64,000 bases of DNA from CAYGZL01 sp964354345 (GCA_964354345.1 CAYGZL010000023.1:1-64000); one strand, 5' to 3'. Counted from the first letter of the stretch, positions 7,971-17,066 are shown. The notes: generated by a model from the sequence alone, not told the origin. Made by a program: numbers and translations.

Positions 7971-8013
7971 CCTGGAGGAAGACGCTAGTGTTCGATCAGT
8001 GGATTCCTCCAGG
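7971..8013. other. Inverted repeat after the DUF11-like gene
   Basis: CCTGGAGGAA (7971-7980) and TTCCTCCAGG (8004-8013) are perfect 10-bp arms around a 23-nt loop, 23 bp after the stop codon. It may work as a terminator, but no clear U-tract follows. Confidence 0.45.
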
Positions 8014-8026
8014 TTCTATATTCAGC

Positions 8027-8042
8027 CGGAACTACTGTTCCG
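8027..8042 (+). repeat. Intergenic palindromic element
   Basis: Perfect CGGAACTACTGTTCCG in the 7948-8211 gap, which otherwise holds only an inverted repeat and two further copies. Confidence 0.9.
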
Positions 8043-8083
8043 CTTGACTGCTCTTTAATAATTCCTGGAAACCTGGATTGATA

Positions 8084-8099
8084 CGGAACTACAGTTCCG
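8084..8099 (+). repeat. Intergenic palindromic element, TACA loop
   Basis: CGGAAC-TACA-GTTCCG. Both arms are conserved and the loop varies. Confidence 0.9.
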
Positions 8100-8139
8100 C
8101 AATTATCGCATCCGGATGTCGAGGTATAATCCGCTTGAC

Positions 8140-8155
8140 CGGAACTACTGTTCCG
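8140..8155 (+). repeat. Intergenic palindromic element
   Basis: Perfect CGGAACTACTGTTCCG upstream of the sigma-factor gene. Confidence 0.9.
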
Positions 8156-8211
8156 CGGGCATAAGGATTTACTTGGAATGATCCAGTTATGGCTGGACAC
8201 AGTGTGTATGG

Positions 8212-8838
8212 ATGGGAAGATCGTCGGAACTACTGTTCCGCATGGCAGCAATGAAGCCAAATATTAATCAGGTCGAACGGTCCTCATCAAGCGATGTAGT
8301 TTCTCCGGATGATGCGATTTTAATTCGCCGAGTTGTCTCTGGTGATCCGCAAGCTTTCGGCGAAATCTATCAAAGACATCTGGATGCCATTTATCGATAT
8401 ATTTTCTTCCGGACGGATGATTCGCAAGATGCAGAAGACTTAACCGAGGAAGTCTTTTTGAGCGCGTGGGAGGCGTTACCAAAATATCGAGATTTCGGGT
8501 TTCCTTTTCGTGCCTGGTTATATCGGATAGCTCATAATGCTGTCGTAGATTATCACCGGCGGAAGAAATTGCTTGTGATTGAGCCGATCATTGATCAGGA
8601 TTTTCCCGACGGAAGTAGCGGATTATTACATGATGTAATTAACCTGGAACAGGCAAGGAATATTGCTGCAGCAATTACTCTGTTGCCAGAAGATCACCAA
8701 CAAGTGATAATTTTAAGATTTATTGAAGGATTGAGTTATTCTGAAGTAGCTCAAATAATTAAAAAAAGCGAAGGTGCGTGCCGGATGATCCAACACCGCG
8801 CTTTGAAAAACCTGGCTCAGTTGTTAAGCAAGGGCTGA
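8212..8838 (+). CDS. ECF-type RNA polymerase sigma factor
   Basis: A sigma-70 family protein of 208 aa or less. Region 2 runs from GEIYQRHLDAIYRYIFF through DAEDLTEEVFLSAWEA to RAWLYRIAHNAVVDYHRR. Region 4 is LLPEDHQQVIILRFIEGLSYSEVAQII with helix-turn-helix. It is followed after 18 bp by a DUF5667 membrane protein, a pairing that suggests the partner controls sigma activity. The start is unclear: ATGs at 8212, 8242 and 8251 are in frame and none has a good Shine-Dalgarno. A repeat at 8225-8240 sits between the first two, translated as ELLFR if 8212 is used. Confidence 0.88.
   Translation: MGRSSELLFRMAAMKPNINQVERSSSSDVVSPDDAILIRRVVSGDPQAFGEIYQRHLDAIYRYIFFRTDDSQDAEDLTEEVFLSAWEALPKYRDFGFPFRAWLYRIAHNAVVDYHRRKKLLVIEPIIDQDFPDGSSGLLHDVINLEQARNIAAAITLLPEDHQQVIILRFIEGLSYSEVAQIIKKSEGACRMIQHRALKNLAQLLSKG
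8225..8240 (+). repeat. Palindromic element at the sigma-factor start
   Basis: Perfect copy ending one base before ATG 8242. It is either translated (start 8212) or lies in the 5' UTR, where its hairpin would sit next to the start codon. Confidence 0.9.
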
Positions 8839-8856
8839 CGCAGGAGGAGAGATTTT

Positions 8857-10071
8857 TTGACCCGGTTAGATCAAATATTGACCCAGTGTATCGAGGATGT
8901 TCAGTCCGGTCGTAAGAGCGTAGCGGAGTGCCTGGAGGCGCATCCTGAATTACGTGATCAACTCGAACCTGCCCTGAGGATGGTAGAACGTCTGACGACT
9001 GCCCGCCAACTATCTGCCCCTGAGGGATTCAAGCAGGTAGCTCAAATACGCATACAGAATCGGATTGCTCAAAGATTACACCAAACGCAATCCCGACCAT
9101 CATATTCTCAACGTCTCAGTGGTTCCTGGAGGCGCTGGTCAGGCTGGCGTCGAATTGGGCAGGCGACTGATATTGTTCAAAAACCAGGTTTCATGAGCCA
9201 GCGGTCGATGGTTTGGTTGGGCCTGGTGGTTTTTTTAATCGTAACCTCTTTGCTTACCAGTGGCGTAGTTTATGCTTCGTCAAAGGCTTTACCCGGTGAT
9301 GTTTTATATCCTGCAAAATTGATAGTTGAAAGATTTCAGATTGTATTATCAGGATCAGATAATCAGGATACGGAACTCTATCTTAATTTCGCTACTGAAC
9401 GATTAGATGAAGCACGCCAATTAATCGAGCGGAATCGGGTTGCGGACATTGGACAACCTTTAGATGAATATGGAAGGGAAGTCACGATTGCCTTAAATAT
9501 CCTGTCGCAGAATGAGAAAATTACTGATCAGCGTCTTCAGGATGTTGCGAACCTTGTGTACCAAAAATTAGATCAACATGAAGAACAATTAGAAGGGATC
9601 CAAAACCTCGTCCATGGTGTTGATTGGGAAAAAGTGCAAACAGCCTTACAAGCAAGCCGGCAAGGGCGTGAAATGATTCGACAAATTCTCCAACAACATC
9701 CTTGGCAGATCGATACTCCGGGTAGTATATTAAGAACACATGTGCCTGTAAACGAGAGTAAGTTGGGATCGGATACTCCAACAGTCACCAATCAGGAAAC
9801 CACCCTTCCAACTCAGCCGGAATTGGGTACAATTATCCCAACCGATGATTGGACTCCGCGCGATGGAATTAAAATAACCGAGACCGGTAAACCGACCGCG
9901 CGGTGGCTTAACCCAAGTGGTACAGTAGAATGGACACCGCTTAATCAATGGACAACTCTTCCGACCCACAGAACAACTCGAACACCCAACATGCCACGGA
10001 CACGACCTCTCCGGTTGTATTCAACTCCCTCACCGCCGAATGGGCCGGTTATACCGACGCCACAACCTTGA
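8857..10071 (+). CDS. DUF5667 membrane protein, probable sigma partner
   Basis: A 404-aa protein starting at TTG 8857, chosen because AGGAGGAG lies about 8 nt upstream. The N-terminal helical segment (CIEDVQSGRKSVAECLEAHP) resembles those of anti-sigma-like proteins. One transmembrane helix (VWLGLVVFLIVTSLL, about 116-135) is followed by the DUF5667 signature (SKALPGDVLYPAKLIVERF) and helices, then a low-complexity Thr/Pro-rich tail. It follows the sigma gene by 18 bp, so it probably anchors or senses for the sigma factor. This is inferred from context; no zinc-binding anti-sigma motif is visible. Confidence 0.78.
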   Translation: MTRLDQILTQCIEDVQSGRKSVAECLEAHPELRDQLEPALRMVERLTTARQLSAPEGFKQVAQIRIQNRIAQRLHQTQSRPSYSQRLSGSWRRWSGWRRIGQATDIVQKPGFMSQRSMVWLGLVVFLIVTSLLTSGVVYASSKALPGDVLYPAKLIVERFQIVLSGSDNQDTELYLNFATERLDEARQLIERNRVADIGQPLDEYGREVTIALNILSQNEKITDQRLQDVANLVYQKLDQHEEQLEGIQNLVHGVDWEKVQTALQASRQGREMIRQILQQHPWQIDTPGSILRTHVPVNESKLGSDTPTVTNQETTLPTQPELGTIIPTDDWTPRDGIKITETGKPTARWLNPSGTVEWTPLNQWTTLPTHRTTRTPNMPRTRPLRLYSTPSPPNGPVIPTPQP

Positions 10072-10132
10072 AGGTGAATAGGGGGATCAACAGAAGAAAA
10101 ATCGAGTACAGAAATTTACTGGCGGACATCCG

Positions 10133-11155
10133 ATGAACGATAAATCGAATGGCCGCCATCGCTTTGAAAATCAACCCCTGGTTGAACTTCACCAGGTAAC
10201 TAAGATTTACGAGAGTGGAGTTAATAAATACCCGGCATTATTGCAGGTGAATTTAAAGGTAATGGCAGGTGAGTTCCTGGCTGTCGTTGGGAAATCGGGT
10301 AGCGGAAAATCTACTCTATTAAATATGCTCACAGGTATTGATCGACCGACGACGGGCGAGGTGTTTGTGGCAAATACTCCTCTTCATAAGTTATCTGAAG
10401 GAAAGATGGCCGTCTGGAGGGGTCGGAATTTGGGAATTGTATTCCAGTTTTTCCAACTATTACCGACTCTCACCATCATTGAAAATATTATGTTGCCAAT
10501 GGATTTTTGCCATAAATATTCACTCCGCCAACGGCGCGAACGAGCAAAATATTTATTGGATCAGGTTGAATTAGCAGATCAAGCCCATAAACTTCCAGCA
10601 TCCCTGTCGGGGGGTCAGCAACAACGTGTTGCCATCGCACGGGCTTTGGCAAACGACCCGCCAATTATTGTCGCCGATGAGCCCACTGGTAATCTGGATA
10701 CGAATACTGCCGCGGCAATGTTAATTTTATTTAAAAAGCTCATCGATAAAGGAAAGACCATCATCCTGGTAAGTCATGATCAAGATTTAGTTAATCAGAC
10801 ATCCAGAACAATATACCTTGTTGATGGTAGAATAGTCAATGACACTGCCTGGACGAGGTCCGTACCAAAAAAGACAGATTTTGCGCAGGTGAAAGAGCCT
10901 GGCGAACAAATTGCTGTTAACAATTCGAATATTGACCAAATCCGCAACACGGTTAGAGAAATATTACGAAATCCTACGACTGCATCAAAGCGTTTGAAGG
11001 ACGAAGTACTAAGTAATCCACAAGATCAACTAGGCGAGGCAGTTTATCAAGCAGTAATGGATGAGATTAATGAACAGGCAACCGCCTCAGAAAAAGCAGG
11101 CAACTTCGAGGAAGCTCGTATGATCTGGAGAATATTGATCGAGGCAACAGAATAA
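10133..11155 (+). CDS. ABC transporter ATP-binding protein, LolD/MacB type with C-terminal extension
   Basis: A 340-aa ATPase with Walker A GKSGSGKST, Q-loop QFFQLLPTLT, signature LSGGQQQR, Walker B IIVADEPTGNLD and switch His in VSHD. The first 235 residues match LolD/MacB-type ATPases. The last ~105 residues are a charged helical extension that is unusual for this family. It probably pairs with the FtsX-like permease two genes downstream and the HlyD-type adaptor after it, forming a MacAB-like system for export or envelope mechanotransmission. Confidence 0.88.
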   Translation: MNDKSNGRHRFENQPLVELHQVTKIYESGVNKYPALLQVNLKVMAGEFLAVVGKSGSGKSTLLNMLTGIDRPTTGEVFVANTPLHKLSEGKMAVWRGRNLGIVFQFFQLLPTLTIIENIMLPMDFCHKYSLRQRRERAKYLLDQVELADQAHKLPASLSGGQQQRVAIARALANDPPIIVADEPTGNLDTNTAAAMLILFKKLIDKGKTIILVSHDQDLVNQTSRTIYLVDGRIVNDTAWTRSVPKKTDFAQVKEPGEQIAVNNSNIDQIRNTVREILRNPTTASKRLKDEVLSNPQDQLGEAVYQAVMDEINEQATASEKAGNFEEARMIWRILIEATE

Positions 11156-11195
11156 ACAGGTGCTCAGACAGGTGTTTTGGAGATACTCCATATAT

Positions 11196-11211
11196 GGGAA
11201 CTACTGTTCCG
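11196..11211 (+). repeat. Intergenic palindromic element
   Basis: GGGAACTACTGTTCCG, preceded by TATAT as in the 21-bp units, 17 bp before the next start codon. Confidence 0.9.
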
Positions 11212-11227
11212 CGATAATTGAGGGCTT

Positions 11228-12556
11228 ATGGTAAACCAACCAAAAGATGATGATCCTGGACAATTTACAGCTAAACCCGTAGAAATTTGCCCATTTCTCG
11301 GTGTTTCGAGTGATCCGCAGACACGCGTAGCCTTCGCCGATGCCCGTAATTATTGTCATTCGGTCAAACCACCCCAGTCTGTAGCTTTATCTTATCAAGA
11401 AGCTTACTGCCTGAGTCACAATTATCAAACTTGTGAGGTCTATGGAAAAGCGGGAGCAGGAGGTTTGACGAGTAAGGCTAAGGGAGAAAGAACAGAGAAA
11501 GCCGAGTTATCACCTGGATCCTCCGGAACTACTGTTCCGCAATCTGGAATAGATACAAAACCAGGTTCTGAATCGTCGGATACTACTGTTCCGCCGGATA
11601 CAACGGAAGAACACGAGACTGGAGAGGGAGAAGAACAGCTTCGCAGCCGGTTGCGTGAGGAAGCCTTGAAAAGATATCAAGATGTTGCTCCTTCGCGCAA
11701 AGGATTATGGGTAATTTTATTATTTATCGCATTGGTCGTGTTAGCTGTAAGTGTGTATGGATTTGTTTCCCGATTCAGACAATTGTCATTACAGTCGCAA
11801 AAGGTTGCTGTGGACAACTCCAATCTGGCGACGACTATCGCTGACATGGCTTTGGCAGCAGATGCTGTTGCGACTGCAAGAGACGAGTTGGATGTAAGAG
11901 CAAAAGAAAAGGCGACTGAGGATGCTGTTAATGCTACCTCGGCCATGTTAGCAATGGAATTGATTACTGCCATGACTCCCACTGTAGCAGATATTTATCC
12001 AACTTCGACGATTACTAGTACGGCTCCCATTATATGTCAGGATGTATCAACGACTTCATTCGAAATTATCAGCGGACCCGAGATATCTCCTCCATCGGGA
12101 TATCAACTCGTAATTGGGGAAGCGGTACCACCTTTGGAGGCCTCCTGGGTGATTAAGAACGCTGGCGACTGTATCTGGCAGAAAGTCTCTTTGTGGTCGC
12201 AAGACGACAACGTGATCGTTGTCCCCAGTGTAAGTCAAAACGAACAGGTGATTGATCAATCAGCTGGAGCAGGACTAACTTTGCCTCCAGGACAAGTAAT
12301 GAAGATTTCATTGCGGTTTAAATTTACCGGCGCCTGGCAAGTTACGGGGGAATGGGTTCTTGTGGTTAACAACCAGTTATCATTATATTCAAAACCGCAT
12401 TTAACCTTAGATGTACAAAATTGGATCATTACATTAACCCCTACCCCTGATCCTTATGCAATAATCAAAGCCACGAAGCAAACCCCTTCTGGAGGTGAAG
12501 GCACCCCTCCACCCAACTCACGACCGGCTGCAACATCGCCTGGGGGGCGGCCGTAA
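11228..12556 (+). CDS. Membrane protein with Cys-rich N-terminus and NBR1-like Ig domain
   Basis: A 442-aa protein of modular layout. The N-terminal cytoplasmic domain has spaced cysteines (CPFLG at 19, then NYC, YCLSHNY and TC), like a Chloroflexota N-terminal motif I recall but cannot name. A disordered segment with repeat-derived GTTVPQ and DTTVPP follows, then one transmembrane helix (LWVILLFIALVVLAVSV, about 159-175) and a coiled-coil-like stretch. The NBR1 central-domain-like Ig fold is marked by SWVIKNAGDCIW. A Thr/Pro-rich tail ends the protein. It sits between the ABC ATPase and FtsX permease and may be an accessory subunit. There is no enzyme motif. Confidence 0.72.
   Translation: MVNQPKDDDPGQFTAKPVEICPFLGVSSDPQTRVAFADARNYCHSVKPPQSVALSYQEAYCLSHNYQTCEVYGKAGAGGLTSKAKGERTEKAELSPGSSGTTVPQSGIDTKPGSESSDTTVPPDTTEEHETGEGEEQLRSRLREEALKRYQDVAPSRKGLWVILLFIALVVLAVSVYGFVSRFRQLSLQSQKVAVDNSNLATTIADMALAADAVATARDELDVRAKEKATEDAVNATSAMLAMELITAMTPTVADIYPTSTITSTAPIICQDVSTTSFEIISGPEISPPSGYQLVIGEAVPPLEASWVIKNAGDCIWQKVSLWSQDDNVIVVPSVSQNEQVIDQSAGAGLTLPPGQVMKISLRFKFTGAWQVTGEWVLVVNNQLSLYSKPHLTLDVQNWIITLTPTPDPYAIIKATKQTPSGGEGTPPPNSRPAATSPGGRP
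11524..11593 (+). repeat. Palindromic element plus degenerate copy in NBR1-Ig gene
   Basis: Perfect CGGAACTACTGTTCCG at 11524-11539, read as GTTVPQ. At about 11578-11593 a copy with an altered left arm (GGATACTACTGTTCCG) is read as DTTVPP. These are the last copies seen in the window. Confidence 0.8.
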
Positions 12557-12566
12557 ATTATCGCTA

Positions 12567-14951
12567 ATGATCAATCCACGCTGGCGGAAAGTTTTCCGCG
12601 ATTTATGGGGGAATAAGGCTCGCACCCTGCTGGTCATCTTATCGATTGCGGTGGGTGTGGCAGCGATTGGTGTAATAGACAGCACCTATTCAATCCTATC
12701 AAATGAAATACCAGCTGCATATGCGCGTGTCAACCCAGCCAGCGCCCGGATAACGACAACGCCCTTTGATGAAGGATTAGTTGCTGTTATCCGCAATCTT
12801 GATCGAGTGGCAGATGTCGAGGGTAGATTCACTCTCAAAGTCAGGGTGAATCTTGGAGCAGATAATTGGCGCGATTTACAGCTCTATGTCATTCCAGATT
12901 TTAATAATATTCGCTTAAATAAAATCTGGTCGCAATCCGGTGCCTGGCCTCCGGGCGAAAATGAATTGCTGGTGGAGCGCGACTCGATTTCGTTAATACA
13001 AACAACAGTTGGGCAGACGGTATGGATACAAACACCAGAAGGAAAACAACGCGAGTTGAAAGTTATCGGGTTGGTACATGATATCAATTATCCAGGCGCC
13101 ACTTTTACTAATCAAGCCAGTGGCTATATCAATCTGGATACGCTTGAAGGGTTGGGTTATCCGCGTTACTATAACGAATTATTAATTCGGGTAAAAGGTG
13201 ATAACCTGAATCAAAGAGAAATCCGGAGTGTTGCTGATACGGTAGCAGATAAAATACGAAAAAGTGAGCGGAAAGTCTTAGGGATTATCCTACCTGAACC
13301 AGGGAAACATTGGTTTGAACCCTATTTGACGCCCATGACAACCATATTGACGCTCATGGGAGCGCTCATTTTATTTCTGAGCGGTTTTTTGGTGATTATT
13401 ACCATCTCTGCATTGTTATCGCAACAAGTGCGGCAGATTGGGATTATGAAGGCAATTGGTGGACGGACTTATCAGATCATCGCCATGTATTTGTTTTATG
13501 TATTGATTTTAGGCGCAATCGCTCTGGCAATTGCAATTCCTGCCTCACAGATAGGGACTGGCTTTGCGATCAATTTCATTGCTAGAATTATTAATTTTGA
13601 TTTACCATCCTATCAGGTTCCACCCGCAATTATCCAAAAGCAAGCGGTGCTTTGCCTCGTGATTCCTGCCCTGGCTGCTATCATTCCCATTCTTGGAAGT
13701 ACGCGCATCACGGTGCGGGAGGCGATAAACGATCCGGGTTTGAGTAAAGCTAATTTTGGAAATACAATCTTCGACCGGTTATTGGGTAAAGTAAAAGGTT
13801 TACCCAGGCCTTTATTGCTGTCCTTGCGGAATACCTTTCGGAGGAGGATGCGGTTAACTTTAACTTTGATCACACTTATCTTAGGTAGTGCAATATTTAT
13901 CGCGGTGATGAGCGCTTACGCTGCTTTAAATGTTACCCTGGAAGAATCCTTAAAATACTACAATTTTGATATTGTTGTATTTTTCAACCGTCCTTACCGG
14001 GTTGAGCAAATTCAAGAGGAAATAAAGGTTGTTCCGGGCATTACCAGTGCTGAGGCTTGGGGTATTCATAGTGGGCGAATTGTTCGTGCAGATGGCAGTG
14101 AAACCGATAATATCACTCTGGCTGCGCCACCAAATCCAACATCCTTAATTAACCCGACTTTGTTGGCAGGTCGATGGTTATTGCCAGACGATGAAGATGC
14201 GATTGTCATTAATACAGATGTGCAGAGAGAATATCCACAATTAAAAGTGGGAAGTCACATTAATTTAAAAGTTGAGGATCAAACGACCAGTTGGAGGGTG
14301 GTTGGCGTGGTTCGTTCAGTGTTCATTGGAGCCTGGGCGTATACGAATTATCCATATTTTTCTCGCATTTTTGGTCGCTTCGGTTTGGCAAGCGCTTTGT
14401 ATATTGCAACAACGCAGCATGACCGAGATTATCAATTTACTATCGCGAAAGCACTGGAAGATCATTTTGATCGAGTTGGGTTACGGGTCAGTTCTACCAA
14501 TAAAGTAGCTGAATTACGAACAATTGCGGCGCGCCAGTTTAATGTCATTATCCTGTTCCTGGTTATTATGGCTATATTGCTAACAGTTGTTGGCGGTCTG
14601 GGGTTAACCGGAACAATGAGTTTGAATGTCCTCGAACGTACCCGTGAAATCGGGGTCCTCAGAGCGATTGGAGCGCCAAATGGTGCGATAATGGAGATTG
14701 TTGTTTTTGAAGGGGTCATCATTGGTTTAATCAGTTGGTTCTTGGGAGTCTTATGTTCTTATCCACTCAGTCTTTGGTTGTGCGATGTGATCGGACGTGG
14801 ATTTCTGCGATCCCCTTTGTACTTCACTTTTTCAACCCAAGGCGTGTTTCTGTGGTTAGGGGTGATGGTTGTTTTATCCGCTCTGGCAAGTTATTTGCCC
14901 GCGCGCAGTGCAATACGCCTGACTGTACGCGATGTGCTGGCTTACGAATAA
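12567..14951 (+). CDS. FtsX-like ABC transporter permease
   Basis: A 794-aa protein from ATG 12567, 10 bp after the previous stop; an in-frame ATG at 12495 would overlap that gene by 62 bp. There is an N-terminal helix (LLVILSIAVGVAAIG), a large extracytoplasmic domain, a three-helix FtsX domain, then a second domain and second FtsX domain ending in LPARSAIRLTVRDVLAYE. The duplicated architecture is typical of long FtsX-family permeases, and both halves carry ERTREIGVLRAIG-like coupling motifs. Partners: the ATPase at 10.1 kb and the adaptor that follows. Confidence 0.88.
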   Translation: MINPRWRKVFRDLWGNKARTLLVILSIAVGVAAIGVIDSTYSILSNEIPAAYARVNPASARITTTPFDEGLVAVIRNLDRVADVEGRFTLKVRVNLGADNWRDLQLYVIPDFNNIRLNKIWSQSGAWPPGENELLVERDSISLIQTTVGQTVWIQTPEGKQRELKVIGLVHDINYPGATFTNQASGYINLDTLEGLGYPRYYNELLIRVKGDNLNQREIRSVADTVADKIRKSERKVLGIILPEPGKHWFEPYLTPMTTILTLMGALILFLSGFLVIITISALLSQQVRQIGIMKAIGGRTYQIIAMYLFYVLILGAIALAIAIPASQIGTGFAINFIARIINFDLPSYQVPPAIIQKQAVLCLVIPALAAIIPILGSTRITVREAINDPGLSKANFGNTIFDRLLGKVKGLPRPLLLSLRNTFRRRMRLTLTLITLILGSAIFIAVMSAYAALNVTLEESLKYYNFDIVVFFNRPYRVEQIQEEIKVVPGITSAEAWGIHSGRIVRADGSETDNITLAAPPNPTSLINPTLLAGRWLLPDDEDAIVINTDVQREYPQLKVGSHINLKVEDQTTSWRVVGVVRSVFIGAWAYTNYPYFSRIFGRFGLASALYIATTQHDRDYQFTIAKALEDHFDRVGLRVSSTNKVAELRTIAARQFNVIILFLVIMAILLTVVGGLGLTGTMSLNVLERTREIGVLRAIGAPNGAIMEIVVFEGVIIGLISWFLGVLCSYPLSLWLCDVIGRGFLRSPLYFTFSTQGVFLWLGVMVVLSALASYLPARSAIRLTVRDVLAYE

Positions 14952-14980
14952 TGGCATAAGAATAGGAGATAAGGTTTCAT

Positions 14981-16231
14981 ATGAAGCGTGCAGCGATCAT
15001 TGTATCCATTCTTGCATTAGTGGCATTAGGCTTTTTTGTTGCGACTGGCTCACCAGGAGTTGCTCAACTCCTGAGAGGTGGTGACCGGTTTACGAGTCCC
15101 ACACTCCAGGTCACTGCAGTTTTTCAACCCACTGTGAAACCGACCTCACTGCCTGCGCAAATATCAGGTGATACAGTTGTCGCACAAGGGAAGCTTGTGC
15201 CCATCCGATATGTAAACCTGAGTTTCAACACAGGCGGTTTGGTGGTCAATGTTTCTGTCAATGAGGGTGAAACTGTCAAAGCAGGCCAGCTCATCGCCCA
15301 CTTGAGCAATCAGGAGCAATATCAAGCAACAGTGGCGACAGCCCAGCTTGAACTGGTCAATGCTCAACAAGTGATCAAGGATCTCTACGATAACGCACCT
15401 TATGCTGCTGCTCAGACGTTGCAAGCGCTGGTGCAAGCACCCAATGATGTTCAGGAGGCACAACGGATCCTGGATAATTTACAGGGGGGGACTGTGAATC
15501 AGACGGATATTGATATCGCCCAGGCCAATATGGCCTTAGCAGAGAAGAAGTTGTCCGATGCTCAAGCGGCCTATGCTCCTTGGGCTAATAAACCAGCCGA
15601 TAATCTCGTGCGGGCTTCCTTATTAAATAAGCTCTCCCAAGCCCAGCAAGAATATGATGCTGCTCAGCGAAGGTATTCCAGCCTGGTTGGTGGTCCTACG
15701 GAGACAAAAATTTCACAAGCCCAAGCCGATTTAGCTCTCGCCAAAGCCAAGCAAGCCGAAGCTGAGCGTAAGTACGAGATTTTAAAAAATGGTCCCAATC
15801 CAGATGATGTTGCCCTGGCACAAGCACGTTTGAAAAATGCAGAAATCCAGCTCAACGCTGCCCAAGCTGCTTTAACTAATCTGGAATTGCGCGCACCTTT
15901 CACTGGTACCGTAGCAACTCTCAGTCTTAAGCAAGGCGAATATGTCGCACCGGGTGTCCCAATTCTCCTATTAGTGGATACATCTCAATGGCGAGTGGAA
16001 ACGATCGACCTGACTGAATTGAATATCGTGCGAGTTAAGGAAGGTGCGACAGCGACCATCACCTTTGACTCTTTGCCAGAGATACAATTCCCCGCAAAAG
16101 TATATCGAATAAAGACAGTTGGTGAAAATCGGCAAGGTGATATCACGTACACAGTTATTCTTGACATCGGGCGAGTTGATGAACGATTAAGATGGAATAT
16201 GACTTGTTCGGTGATGATTAATACAGAATAA
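14981..16231 (+). CDS. HlyD/MacA-type periplasmic adaptor protein
   Basis: A 416-aa protein with an N-terminal membrane anchor (IIVSILALVALGFFVATG). Two lipoyl half-motifs are visible: GLVVNVSVNEGETVKAGQLI and LRAPFTGTVATLSLKQGEYV. They flank a long Ala/Gln-rich alpha-hairpin of about 170 residues; beta-barrel segments follow. The Shine-Dalgarno is GGAG 8 nt before ATG. It should link the FtsX permease to the cell envelope. Whether an outer-membrane partner exists is unknown, since Anaerolineae are generally regarded as monoderm. Confidence 0.86.
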   Translation: MKRAAIIVSILALVALGFFVATGSPGVAQLLRGGDRFTSPTLQVTAVFQPTVKPTSLPAQISGDTVVAQGKLVPIRYVNLSFNTGGLVVNVSVNEGETVKAGQLIAHLSNQEQYQATVATAQLELVNAQQVIKDLYDNAPYAAAQTLQALVQAPNDVQEAQRILDNLQGGTVNQTDIDIAQANMALAEKKLSDAQAAYAPWANKPADNLVRASLLNKLSQAQQEYDAAQRRYSSLVGGPTETKISQAQADLALAKAKQAEAERKYEILKNGPNPDDVALAQARLKNAEIQLNAAQAALTNLELRAPFTGTVATLSLKQGEYVAPGVPILLLVDTSQWRVETIDLTELNIVRVKEGATATITFDSLPEIQFPAKVYRIKTVGENRQGDITYTVILDIGRVDERLRWNMTCSVMINTE

Positions 16232-16257
16232 ACGTCCTTTTGGTATGAGGAGGTATT

Positions 16258-17061
16258 ATGAAGCAATATAGGATTAATCCAGGAAGCTCAATAAAATTAG
16301 GGGATTGGGATGCAGGAGAAACCAGCGCTTTCACTGGTGATAAGAAGGTTGCTGAAAACCGTCTGTTGAAATTAAACCTGGAGCTAGGTGCTTTACAGGA
16401 AGTACTTTTTGCAGAACATGCTCAGCGAATACTAGTTGTCTTGCAGGCGATGGATACAGGTGGTAAGGATGGCACGATCCGACACGTATTCGAGGGGGTT
16501 AACCCGCAGGGAGTACGGGTGGCTAGTTTCAAAGTACCGACTCCGATAGAATTGGATCATGATTATCTCTGGCGTATTCATTCTCAAATGCCGTCAAAGG
16601 GTGAAATCGTCATTTTTAATCGTAGTCACTACGAAGATGTGCTGGTGGTGCGTGTCCATAATTTAGTTCCTGAAACAGTCTGGATGAAACGTTATGAACA
16701 AATAAATCATTTCGAAAAAATGCTTTCCGATGAGGGTACAACGATCTTGAAATTATTCCTGCATATTGATAAAGCGGAGCAGAAACAGCGTTTGAGCGAT
16801 CGTTTGAATGACCCCACCAAACAATGGAAATTTAACCCAGGCGATTTGAAAGAGCGTGATTTGTGGGAAGACTATATGACGGCATATGAAGAGATGTTGA
16901 ATCGCACCAGCACCGATTATGCACCATGGTATCTTATACCTGCAAATCATAAATGGTACCGTAACCTGGTGATTGCAGAAACGTTGGTGGAAACCTTAAA
17001 GAACCTGAAAATGAATTACCCTAAGCCAGGTTATGATCCGAAGACGATTGTGATAGCGTAA
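16258..17061 (+). CDS. Polyphosphate kinase 2 family protein (PPK2)
   Basis: A 267-aa polyphosphate:nucleotide phosphotransferase. The P-loop is MDTGGKDGT (near residue 65) and the second motif is FNRSHYEDVLVVRVHNLVP. The C-terminal region has DLWEDYMTAYEEML and the APWYLIPANHKWYRN lid. It transfers phosphate from polyphosphate to nucleoside mono- or diphosphates. A strong AGGAGGT precedes the ATG. The gene ends at a bidirectional terminator shared with the convergent ABC exporter. Confidence 0.92.
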   Translation: MKQYRINPGSSIKLGDWDAGETSAFTGDKKVAENRLLKLNLELGALQEVLFAEHAQRILVVLQAMDTGGKDGTIRHVFEGVNPQGVRVASFKVPTPIELDHDYLWRIHSQMPSKGEIVIFNRSHYEDVLVVRVHNLVPETVWMKRYEQINHFEKMLSDEGTTILKLFLHIDKAEQKQRLSDRLNDPTKQWKFNPGDLKERDLWEDYMTAYEEMLNRTSTDYAPWYLIPANHKWYRNLVIAETLVETLKNLKMNYPKPGYDPKTIVIA

Positions 17062-17066
17062 TAATA

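Noticed and set aside
9948..10136. Open frame overlapping the end of the DUF5667 gene
   Set aside because: It is a shadow of the low-complexity Thr/Pro tail in another frame, with no Shine-Dalgarno and no recognisable domain.
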